Assembly (NCBI RefSeq): GCF_000621665.1 | Contig: NZ_JHXQ01000018.1 | Location: 1 to 64,000, forward strand | Direction of reading: 5' to 3' | From: Allorhizobium undicola ORS 992 = ATCC 700741 | GTDB taxonomy: Bacteria > Pseudomonadota > Alphaproteobacteria > Rhizobiales > Rhizobiaceae | Length of the DNA stretch: 64,000 nucleotides | Shown here: in pieces, positions 8,693-16,465 of the stretch | Numbering within the stretch: position 1 is the first letter of the stretch | Layout: the number at the start of each line of letters is the position of its first letter | The notes under the pieces: model-generated | Seen by the model: only the letters and a program-made list of their open reading frames with translations | What the model was told of the DNA's origin: nothing | Database searches by the model: none | Program-made: the position numbers and the translations under genes

Positions 8693-9340
8693 GTAACCGG
8701 TGTCCCGCTCCCACGTTGTCCTCGCCGCCCTGATCTGTGATCGGCTTTCCATTGAAAGCAACCGGAGTTTCTCCATGGAGACTACATTGGAGTTTCTCAC
8801 AACCAGGAAGTCTGGACGTGAGAGCCACGGACATTGGCCTGATAAGGTCAAGGCGCAGATCGTATCGGAAAATCTTCGGCCTGGTGCGAAGGTGAATGAG
8901 GTCGCCGAACGCTTTGGATTGCGGGCGAACCGTCTGTCGACTTGGCGGACGATGGTGCAGCAGGGCAAGCTTATTCTGCCTGCACCTGAGGATGCGGTGG
9001 AGTTCGCAGCGGTAATCGTCGAACCGCCTGTTTCGGAACCGCCTATCAAGAAAGCCAGCCGTCCCGAGATCATCGTCTGGTCTGTCACCATTCGGCTGGA
9101 AGAAGGTGCGTCTGCCGCCCGCATCGCCGCTGTCGCGCGTGCCCTCTATGCTGCGCTCGAACGTGTCGAGTTGGACATGGAAGCGCTGCTCTGGTCGGAC
9201 GAAAGTCGCAGCGGGAGGGTTCCGGTGGAAGCGCCGAGCTTGGAGCCCGCGTTCGATCATCGCGAGATCGAAACCGTCTAGGGTCCAGAGGGAGCTGCAA
9301 TTGGCGTTGGAGACGCTCTTTGTCCGGCTAGGCGCATCGG
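8693..9340 (+). mobile_element. IS66-family remnant
   Basis: GTAACCGG at 8693 looks like an IS66-type terminal sequence, followed by the accessory gene tnpA. The tnpB and tnpC genes that should follow are absent; instead the sequence runs within about 60 bp into the Argonaute region. The right boundary is approximate. The insertion or deletion has probably removed the original upstream flank of the Argonaute operon. Confidence 0.6.
8775..9281 (+). CDS. tnpA: IS66-family accessory protein TnpA with altered C-terminus
   Basis: Residues 1-115 match IS66 TnpA: an LTTRKSGRESH start, the HTH region KVNEVAERFGLRANRLSTW, the PAPEDAVEFAA block and a VTIRLEEGASAARIA end. After this the protein continues for ~45 residues with unrelated sequence, so it is fused to downstream DNA. 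The start at 8775 fits the family; the frame stays open further back. TnpA is a small DNA-binding accessory protein, and without TnpB and TnpC it cannot support transposition. Confidence 0.75.
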   Translation: METTLEFLTTRKSGRESHGHWPDKVKAQIVSENLRPGAKVNEVAERFGLRANRLSTWRTMVQQGKLILPAPEDAVEFAAVIVEPPVSEPPIKKASRPEIIVWSVTIRLEEGASAARIAAVARALYAALERVELDMEALLWSDESRSGRVPVEAPSLEPAFDHREIETV

Positions 9341-9497
9341 AATTTTGCTGAACGAAGATCGCTCGCGAAATGGTGCTTACAACTTAAGAACGGCGCGATT
9401 TCGCGGGATAACAACGCAATCGGAAGTAGTTCCAGTTGCGGACGCCGGTCGCCTCTATATATTCACCTTGGAAGGTACGATTCACTTGGCAAACACG

Positions 9498-11768
9498 ATG
9501 AATCTCACAGTAAATTTAGCTCCGATCTCGGTGCAAGGCGACTGCAGCGTTCTGATCGGTCGGCAGAGGTACGATGAGCAGCGGCTGGCGGAGCTAAGGT
9601 CGGACTTCCGAGGTACGCATGTTTTCCGCCGTGACGGACCTGACAGCATGATCGACATTCCGGTCGTTCCCGACGCCGCACCGCTCGGAAACCTCCGTGA
9701 GACGATCGACCTTCGGCGTTACCAGCGACTTTGGCCGATGCTCCTACAGGAATCTCTAATCCAGCTCCTGGGAAAACGCCCAATCCAGTCCAGCAAGCCG
9801 CTGAAGTTTCTGGGAGCCCGCAGCCCGCTGATCGAGCACCCGGACCTTCCCGAGTGGCTGCGTCGAGTGTCCGTGACGGAGATCCACACCCGGCACATCA
9901 CCGTAGACGGAAAGCAGATCTACGGCATCGTATGCGACGTTCGCGCCAAGTCCTTCATCCTAGCTACGTGCTCCGAGTTGTTGAAGTTCGGCGTCACCAT
10001 CTTGGGGCGCTATGTGCAGATCGAGCAGCCGGCGATCGACGAGCGGACGATGCCGAAGCGCAAGCTGATTGGCCGCGTCCGGAGCATTCAAGGGGACGAC
10101 CTCCTACTTGACGACTGCGAGGCTGGTTTCGAAAAGGTGGCTGCAAACGAGGCTTTTCTCGAACCTCGCAAGGAGAACTTCGAGGACTGCGTCCGCCAGG
10201 TCCTGAAGCGCGACGCCGAGAGAGTTCTCGAGCGGTCGGCACGGGCGTCGCAAAACCTCGCAGCGGGACCGGGCAAGCTGGAGCATATCGACGGCATCAT
10301 CAGGTATCTGCGGGAGAAGAAGCCGGCCGCGGTTCCCGGCTGTCATTTCGTCATCGATGCTATGCTCAACACGAACGGCCACATTTTTCCGCCGGGCGAG
10401 ACGATGGACAAGCCGTTCCTTCTGTTTGATCCGAGCGGGAGCCGCAGAGAGGACTGGCCCGAGAAGGGATTGAAGGACCACGGCCCGTACGACGAGCAGG
10501 TTTTCAGTCCGAAGAGCTTGAAGATCGCAGTGGTGTGCCAGTCGAGACTCGAAGGCCGGGTCGATGAGTTCCTGGCAAAATTCCTGAACGGCATGCCGAA
10601 GGTGTTCCAACCGGGCAAGAGCTTCGCGCGCTACGGAGACGGCTTCGTCAAGCGCTTTCGCCTTAACAAGCCCGAGGTCCATTTCTTCCTTGCCGATGGC
10701 AACTCCGACGAGGCCTATGCCGTAGCCAGTCGCGAAGCGCTCGACAAGGCCCGCGACAGCGGCTTCGAGTGGGATCTCGCGATCGTCCAGATCGAAGAAG
10801 AATTCAAGTCGCTCGCCGACGGATCCAACCCTTACTACACGACGAAGTCGATCTTTCTTCGGCGCGACGTCCCAGTGCAAAGCGTCCGACTGGAAACGAT
10901 GTCGCTCAGCGACAACGACCTCGTGTTTCCAATGAACCACCTGAGCCTGGCGACGTATGCGAAACTCGGCGGAACTCCATGGCTTCTTGCGTCGAGCCAG
11001 ACGGTGGCGCACGAGCTGGTCATCGGCCTGGGATCGAGCACGTCATCAGAAAGCCGGCTTGGCTCGCAGATGCGGCATGTCGGAATCACGACCGTCTTCT
11101 CCAGTGATGGCAGCTATCTGCTGAGCGACCGTACCGCAGCGGTACCTTTCGAACAGTATCCTCAGGAGCTCAGGAAGACGCTCAGGAAAACCATCGAGGC
11201 CGTTCGCGCGGAAGACAACTGGAGAAGCAGCGACAAGGTCAGGCTCGTCTTTCATTCGTTCAAGCCATTCAAGGATTCGGAGGTGGAGGCGATCGAAGCC
11301 CTCACGACCGATCTGGGTCTCGGCGACGTCAAGGCGGCCTTTCTCCATATCGCCCCCGATCACCCGTTCCTGATCTTCGATCACGATCAAATGGGTATCG
11401 CGGCCCGCGGGGGCAAGAAGGGAGTTCTTGGCCCTGCCCGTCAGCTTCATATTCGTCTGAGCGACGCCGAATCCTTGGTCGTGTTTGCCGGCGCATCGGA
11501 ACTGAAGCAGGTGACGGATGGAATGCCCCGTCCTGCGCTCCTAAAGCTTCATCCCAAGTCGACCTTCAAGGATATGACCTATCTCGCGCGCCAAGCTTTT
11601 GCTTTCTCCGCCCACTCCTGGCGAATGCTCTCTCCCGAACCGTTCCCGATCACGATCCGCTATTCTGACCTCATTGCAGACAGGCTCGCGGGCCTCGCCT
11701 CCGTAAAAGGATGGGATCCGGACGCAGTGACGTTCGGGGCCATTGGCCATAAGCCATGGTTTCTGTGA
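9498..11768 (+). CDS. Long prokaryotic Argonaute with degenerate PIWI site (long-B type)
   Basis: About 756 aa from ATG 9498, where the sequence begins MNLTVNLAPI as long pAgos often do; the frame is open back to a TTG at 9345. The MID region has YYTTK (446-450), DVPVQ and YAKLGG, giving the Tyr-Lys...Gln...Lys pattern that holds the guide 5' phosphate. In PIWI the first catalytic Asp is replaced (IGLGSS, Gly near 512) and the third site reads FHSFK (Ser near 587) instead of an RDG-like motif, so target cleavage is not expected. Such long-B pAgos use a guide to sense invading DNA or RNA and act through a partner protein. Here the partner is the overlapping nuclease gene. An IS66 remnant lies just upstream, so expression may be altered. 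Confidence 0.85.
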   Translation: MNLTVNLAPISVQGDCSVLIGRQRYDEQRLAELRSDFRGTHVFRRDGPDSMIDIPVVPDAAPLGNLRETIDLRRYQRLWPMLLQESLIQLLGKRPIQSSKPLKFLGARSPLIEHPDLPEWLRRVSVTEIHTRHITVDGKQIYGIVCDVRAKSFILATCSELLKFGVTILGRYVQIEQPAIDERTMPKRKLIGRVRSIQGDDLLLDDCEAGFEKVAANEAFLEPRKENFEDCVRQVLKRDAERVLERSARASQNLAAGPGKLEHIDGIIRYLREKKPAAVPGCHFVIDAMLNTNGHIFPPGETMDKPFLLFDPSGSRREDWPEKGLKDHGPYDEQVFSPKSLKIAVVCQSRLEGRVDEFLAKFLNGMPKVFQPGKSFARYGDGFVKRFRLNKPEVHFFLADGNSDEAYAVASREALDKARDSGFEWDLAIVQIEEEFKSLADGSNPYYTTKSIFLRRDVPVQSVRLETMSLSDNDLVFPMNHLSLATYAKLGGTPWLLASSQTVAHELVIGLGSSTSSESRLGSQMRHVGITTVFSSDGSYLLSDRTAAVPFEQYPQELRKTLRKTIEAVRAEDNWRSSDKVRLVFHSFKPFKDSEVEAIEALTTDLGLGDVKAAFLHIAPDHPFLIFDHDQMGIAARGGKKGVLGPARQLHIRLSDAESLVVFAGASELKQVTDGMPRPALLKLHPKSTFKDMTYLARQAFAFSAHSWRMLSPEPFPITIRYSDLIADRLAGLASVKGWDPDAVTFGAIGHKPWFL

Positions 11769-12931
11769 TGATTGGTCTGGCAACCATACGCCAGGAACTG
11801 GTGCGAATCCTTGCCGAAAGCGAGGGCGCCATCCATGTGGAGGCCTTCAGTCACTGGATCCGGGACGATGACGCGGCGCTACGAGACAACGTGTCCAAGG
11901 CTTCGTCGACACCCGACCAGAACTTGCTGCCAGATCAGCTCGCTGCTCTTGGATATGGCAAGGCCGCCAATCTTCTCAACCAAGAGCAGGAAGACCTTCT
12001 GCGCAGAGAACTCGCTCACTTTTCCGGAAGGCGATTCTTTAGCGCGGGACGACCGCTTCGCGTGGAAATCGATGGCATCGCGCTGCTCGGCATCGCTTTT
12101 GCGGCCAGAGAGCTGCCTGACAGTACCTGGCTTGTCGAGCTGCTTGCGAGGTCCGCAAGGGAAGTCGGTGACGCCGCGTGGAACCTCGGTTTGATTTCCG
12201 CGGCCAACCATGTGCTGGGGGCCGGTCAACTTGTCGCCGAACCTGCGGACCTTGCATTCGCTCTGGCCCTGCGTGGTTTCGGGACGGTTACGGACGAGGT
12301 CGTCGCCAGTGCTTGGGACACCGCATCGCAACTTCCTTTCGGGCCGGGCGTCGGCATCGATCGGCTTGCGACAAGGCTGGCCGCATTCGACGGCGTCGTC
12401 GCGCTAAGCACACATGTTCGAATCGCTTCACCAGGCCTGACCGATCTGCGTCTCGCTCTCCGAGGCGTTCCAAGAGCAATGAAGCACTGGGCCTTCGAAA
12501 GCGCGCCGCGCACTCCGCGTTCCAAGATCGCAACGTGGCACATCGAAAACGAGTATCATGTCCAGTCGCTGCTTTGGACAATCCTAGCCCCGATATTTCC
12601 CGACCTCGAAGACGAGGAAAATCTTCCGTCGGTGGGCCACAAACGCCCGCGCGTCGATCTTGCCGTTCCTTCGATCCGGACGCTGATCGAGGTCAAGTTC
12701 ATGCGGGGCGGCTCGCAATCGGACTTCGCAAAGGTCATTGAGGAAGTAGCCGCCGACGCCTCGCTTTATCTTAGCTCATCGATCCCATACGATCGCATCG
12801 TCGCGTTCGTATGGGACGACTCCTCGCACTCCGAGCAACACCACGAACTGCAGGCCGGCCTCGAACGGATCAAAGGCGTCGAGGCGGCCATTGTCGTTTC
12901 TCGACCGGGCCGGATGGCGCGCACGAAATGA
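11756..12931 (+). CDS. Argonaute-associated PD-(D/E)xK (DpnII/MboI-like) nuclease
   Basis: 391 aa from ATG 11756, overlapping the pAgo end by 13 bases; an ATG at 11768 (TGATG) is an alternative start. The last ~130 residues form a restriction-endonuclease fold: IENEYHVQSLLW, then RVDLAV (D301) and LIEVK (E312, K314), the order seen in DpnII/MboI-like enzymes. The first 250 residues are helical with no recognised domain. Inactive long-B pAgos are known to be paired with nuclease effectors that destroy DNA and stop phage or plasmid spread. Synteny and overlap strongly suggest that role; activity itself is inferred. Confidence 0.8.
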   Translation: MVSVMIGLATIRQELVRILAESEGAIHVEAFSHWIRDDDAALRDNVSKASSTPDQNLLPDQLAALGYGKAANLLNQEQEDLLRRELAHFSGRRFFSAGRPLRVEIDGIALLGIAFAARELPDSTWLVELLARSAREVGDAAWNLGLISAANHVLGAGQLVAEPADLAFALALRGFGTVTDEVVASAWDTASQLPFGPGVGIDRLATRLAAFDGVVALSTHVRIASPGLTDLRLALRGVPRAMKHWAFESAPRTPRSKIATWHIENEYHVQSLLWTILAPIFPDLEDEENLPSVGHKRPRVDLAVPSIRTLIEVKFMRGGSQSDFAKVIEEVAADASLYLSSSIPYDRIVAFVWDDSSHSEQHHELQAGLERIKGVEAAIVVSRPGRMARTK

Positions 12932-13085
12932 TCGGTCACAAGTATTAGTCGGCACTTCCATGAGAGAGATGCAACCGAACCGCTAAGCCGAGTGCAGTAA
13001 ATATCAGTGAAAGATCGCGTGAGTTCAACTTCAAGTGAATCCGATTATCGCCGATCACTTTCTGAGATAGCTATTCGTTCCATCG

Positions 13086-13430
13086 TCACACCTCCGTCTG
13101 TCCACGTCCGGGCTTCCTAGGGCCTAGAGCTGATGCATCCATCACCTGCGCAAGCGTCGGCCCCCTCTCGACAACGATGTCCACCAGATCATCGAGGGCA
13201 ATCATACAGATCAACCCGCACTCCCCCTCGATCATTGTGGGCCGACCTCGGGAGGCTGACGTCGTCAAGATGAGGAGTTGTCGCCGCGCTTCGCGGACGC
13301 GAAGCGGAATTCCGCTGGCCTGAACGATTGCTTTTTTCACAAGCGTTCGTCCATCGGGCGTACCACGAACTTTCACACTACGCACGACAAGCCTCCAGTC
13401 GGCATCATCGGCTGTGTATTCCGGTGTCAT
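13086..13430 (-). CDS. Small Phd/YefM-like protein at the end of the AAA/M41 operon
   Basis: 114 aa with an ATGA overlap with the FtsH-like gene. Residues ~40-90 (IPLRVREARRQL, then GRPTMIEGECGLICMIALDDL) follow the pattern of Phd/YefM antitoxins: a short strand, a helix, a Gly-x-Pro turn, and strands leading to an S/A-L-D-D-L helix. Antitoxins of this fold bind DNA and repress their own operon. Here it could regulate the operon or be a substrate or inhibitor for the protease. No toxin lies next to it. Confidence 0.55.
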   Translation of the reverse strand: MTPEYTADDADWRLVVRSVKVRGTPDGRTLVKKAIVQASGIPLRVREARRQLLILTTSASRGRPTMIEGECGLICMIALDDLVDIVVERGPTLAQVMDASALGPRKPGRGQTEV

Positions 13431-15295
13431 CGCGATGCCTCCTTCAGAATACGCCGGACGTCCTCACCCGTGACAGACGCCTCCTCGACCAGAACGTCCG
13501 CGATCTGCTCGACAGATGGTCGAAATCTTCTGATGATTTCTCGGCTTCGCGCCATCTCCCTAAAAAGCACCCGCTCTACACGTTCGGCGACTTCAGGATT
13601 TTTGCAGCGAAGGGCGTCACGCTGGGCAATCGTTCGCAAGTTATAATGCGCAATTCCCTCACCCATCCCAAGTTGAAGTTCCAGTACGGTTGCGACGTCG
13701 GTTGCTACGTGAAGATCAGAGCTCTCGGCCGCGCCGGCGCCTTCATAAGCGTGACCAAGAATTTCCTCTTCGGCGGCCCGACCGGCGAGTGTCATAGCGA
13801 TATGATCAAGGAACTGTTGCCGATGCCAGAAGCTACGCTGATCAATCTGGAAGATTGCGGCACCGAGAGGCTGCGGCGGCCTCACTTCCCATGGAACCGC
13901 AACCACCTGCAGGACACCAACCCCAAGGTGGGCACCGACAACGGCGTGACCTGCTTCATGAATAGCCACCATCCGCCGCTCTTGTCCGACAATCAATTTA
14001 GGCTGCGGTAAGGCGCCCAATACTTCTTGGACAGAGATGATGCCGTTACCGCGGCGCGCAGCGCGTCGGGCATCGCGACCGGCCCTTTCGAAATCGGCAC
14101 CCGTGAAGCCCGCCGTCGCCGCAGCAATCTGATCAAGGTCTCCTTCAGATAAGCCGCTTCCGAAATATGTTCTTGCGAGTTCACGTCTCGCGTTGGGATC
14201 GGGCAATGGAATCTCGATGTGTCGATCCAGCCGTCCCGCCCGTCTCAAGGCAGGATCAATACGGTCAGGGTGATTGGTCGCTCCGACGATAACGACCCCT
14301 TCTTGGCGTTCCGAACCGTCGATAAGCTCCAAAAAGAGATTGATGACCTGATTCCAGTATGTCTCATGTTCATTGCCGAAAAGGCGGCTGCGGTCGCTAA
14401 TGCCGTCGATCTCATCTACGAACAAAATAGTCGGTCTCGCGGCGATCGCATCGGAAAAGCTGCGACGCATGGCAGAGAGAACGTCGCTAAGATACCCCGA
14501 TGATTGCCAACGCGCGACCGATGTTGCGATCAAACTCGCTTCACACGTACGAGCCAAGGCCGCCGCGAAGGTTGTCTTGCCAGTCCCAGGCGCCCCGCTC
14601 AAAAGAAGGCCTCGGTCGACGTCGGTCCATTGAAGGGTTCCGTTCCTCCAGTCATGCAGGTCTTTGGCTAGTGACAGGCCCCAGGATTGGGCCTCTCCAT
14701 AGCCGACCATATTTTTCAGCGTTGGCCCGGTAGGTACGGACGTTTGTGCTGTTGTCTCGGCAAGCCTCTGAACCACGTCTGCTGCTGACCTTCCAGGTCG
14801 GAACGCCGAGAACATAAGGGAGATCGGATATTCCAACATCTTCTTTGCATCGGCTAGATCAATGACCTGCCCTGAAAGCGATTTGGCGGCCGCAATGAGG
14901 TGTGCCGGTCGCACTGCATCGACATCAACGATCCGGTCGCATGCAGCCGCGACGTTGCTGGGAACGTCATAATCGTAGGGCCACAGAATCACCAGGACAG
15001 ATGCCCGCCGGAACATGTTTGAAATTCCCTCGACCTCGAGTTGGCGGCGTCTACTGATCTTTGGTCCGGTCACTACGGCTTTCGCGAGTTCTGGAATGCC
15101 GGCGAGTAGGATTGCGGCAGCAGCCTCATATTCCTCCACTCTTGATCCAACTGGCAGGCGAAGAACGGCCACGACTTGCCGCTGCGATACGTTCGGGATG
15201 AACATTCCACTAAGCCTAAGAGCCTTTCTCAGTGCGATCCCGTAAGTTAAGCGTTCAAGCGTTACCGTTCGGCGACCGATTGTTCGAAGATCCAT
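13427..15295 (-). CDS. Soluble FtsH-like AAA+ ATPase with M41-type zinc peptidase domain
   Basis: 622 aa from ATG 15295, chosen because a GAGGGGG ribosome site lies just upstream; the frame is open to 15352. About 210 N-terminal residues of unknown fold are followed by an AAA+ module: GAPGTGKTT (234-242), ILFVDEID (290-297) and a second region of homology GATNHPDRIDPALRRAGRLD. An M41-like peptidase follows with HEAGH (446-450) and a later SSDLHVATD that can supply the third zinc ligand. Unlike housekeeping FtsH it has no transmembrane segments, and the N-terminus is different. It sits between a TnsA-like gene and a Phd-like gene. Likely an ATP-dependent protease or remodeller; its role in defence is inferred from location. 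Confidence 0.75.
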   Translation of the reverse strand: MDLRTIGRRTVTLERLTYGIALRKALRLSGMFIPNVSQRQVVAVLRLPVGSRVEEYEAAAAILLAGIPELAKAVVTGPKISRRRQLEVEGISNMFRRASVLVILWPYDYDVPSNVAAACDRIVDVDAVRPAHLIAAAKSLSGQVIDLADAKKMLEYPISLMFSAFRPGRSAADVVQRLAETTAQTSVPTGPTLKNMVGYGEAQSWGLSLAKDLHDWRNGTLQWTDVDRGLLLSGAPGTGKTTFAAALARTCEASLIATSVARWQSSGYLSDVLSAMRRSFSDAIAARPTILFVDEIDGISDRSRLFGNEHETYWNQVINLFLELIDGSERQEGVVIVGATNHPDRIDPALRRAGRLDRHIEIPLPDPNARRELARTYFGSGLSEGDLDQIAAATAGFTGADFERAGRDARRAARRGNGIISVQEVLGALPQPKLIVGQERRMVAIHEAGHAVVGAHLGVGVLQVVAVPWEVRPPQPLGAAIFQIDQRSFWHRQQFLDHIAMTLAGRAAEEEILGHAYEGAGAAESSDLHVATDVATVLELQLGMGEGIAHYNLRTIAQRDALRCKNPEVAERVERVLFREMARSREIIRRFRPSVEQIADVLVEEASVTGEDVRRILKEASR

Positions 15296-15305
15296 GACCG
15301 CCCCC

Positions 15306-15923
15306 TCACCGCTGAAACCGACGAATGACCGTCTCTGGGCACAGCATCGCATCGTCGAGTTCGACCGCGATCAGTCTATGCAGGACCATCCAGGAGACGC
15401 CGGTCATCGGCTGCACCTCCCGGAACACTCCGAACGACTCCGCGATTGTCATCGAGCCGACCTCCTCCAGAATAGAAAGCAGTCTCAGGCGATCGTTAAG
15501 CGGTGTCCTCGTCCTTGCGTAACGCAGCATGTCGCGCGCGTTCGCCAAACGATAGCCAGCCTGAATTTCGGCACGCGACACGCCGCGATAGCGATGACCG
15601 GCAAGGGCGGCCCCTTCTCTGATTTTGGGGAGCTCTAGCTTTTCAACCGCATCCAGGCAAAATTTTAAGCCTCCCTCGTATTCGACAAAGAAGTCCGGCA
15701 CATGTGGTCCGAGTTCCGTGTCGAACTGCAGCGGGAGGCAGAGCCACGCGATGACATTCGGGTCAACGTCAAGGATGCATCCAAGATCTCGAGCGAGGCG
15801 CGAGCGGAACATGGGATCGGCGGAGCAACGAACTGTGCTCCTTGGATAAAAAATCTGCTTTGAAGCTTGTTCATAGGCGGCATTGAGCGCGGCCCGGATA
15901 TCGATGTGCGAATAGCTCATCAT
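15306..15923 (-). CDS. TnsA-like (restriction-endonuclease fold) protein with C-terminal winged helix
   Basis: 205 aa, first gene of a three-gene operon. Residues ~35-100 follow the TnsA N-domain pattern: R-L-A-R-D-L near the start, VDPNVIAWLCLP, then HVPDFFVEY and CLDAVEK. The usual E-x-K is not exact (DAVEK), so catalytic ability is uncertain. The C-terminal half reads like a winged-helix domain with repeated Leu-Arg helices. TnsA proteins cut DNA in Tn7-like transposition, but no TnsB or TnsC is present. The stop lies ten bases before the AAA/M41 start. Confidence 0.55.
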   Translation of the reverse strand: MMSYSHIDIRAALNAAYEQASKQIFYPRSTVRCSADPMFRSRLARDLGCILDVDPNVIAWLCLPLQFDTELGPHVPDFFVEYEGGLKFCLDAVEKLELPKIREGAALAGHRYRGVSRAEIQAGYRLANARDMLRYARTRTPLNDRLRLLSILEEVGSMTIAESFGVFREVQPMTGVSWMVLHRLIAVELDDAMLCPETVIRRFQR

Positions 15924-16465
15924 GATCGTCCTGGAATAACAAAAATAGAAGCCGGTTGCCGCTCGGGCGGCTTTCCGTTCAACCTATTCGTGCTATGTGC
16001 CGGATCGTAATCATGGCGAACAAAATAAGAACAAATTCAAAAAAGTCAATTCCAATTCGTTTCAAGCCTGTAAAAATCCGGTATCGGCTCTTTAGAGGAA
16101 CCGTCCACCTCAGTACGAAGACGTTACACCTCTACCGACTTCAAGCCCGACATGGTGCGCAAAGCGGAAATCATTTCAGGAAGGGGGCCGTGAGCCGACT
16201 GGCAGCTATGAGCCCGAAAGCCTGTAAAGTAGACGGTTTTGCGTCTCTCGGATCTTCACCACTGGCAGGGTCAGCATCACAGCGTCGATTCTGAGACAAA
16301 GGCACAAGATGTGCCAACGGAGCTGGTGCTTGGGGTGTGCGGGGTACGCCACACTAGGTGACGCGCGCCATACAACTCTGACTGATAGTTGATTGACTCG
16401 AATCATCTTCGGCTGTGGAATCGACCTCGTCCTGCGTCTCGGAAAGACTGCGGACACGGGGACCT
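15924..16465. other. Intergenic region between divergent defence modules
   Basis: About 540 bp with no convincing gene. It must contain the promoters for the leftward TnsA-like operon and the rightward Avs-like gene. The AT-rich part at 16015-16080 is the likeliest promoter zone, but no clear -35/-10 pair stands out. A 33-bp sequence at 16157-16189 recurs after the Avs-like gene. Confidence 0.4.
16157..16189. repeat. Left copy of 33-bp direct repeat flanking the Avs-like gene
   Basis: Matches 23314-23346 at 29 of 33 positions. The core GGAAATCATTTC is nearly palindromic. The two copies lie about 300 bp before and 220 bp after the 2209-aa gene, as expected for the edges of a transferred module or for a dispersed intergenic repeat. 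Confidence 0.55.

Noticed and set aside
13086..15923. Reading the TnsA-like operon as a Tn7-like transposon
   Set aside because: No TnsB, TnsC or TniQ gene and no matching terminal repeats; the ATPase is FtsH-like, not TnsC-like.
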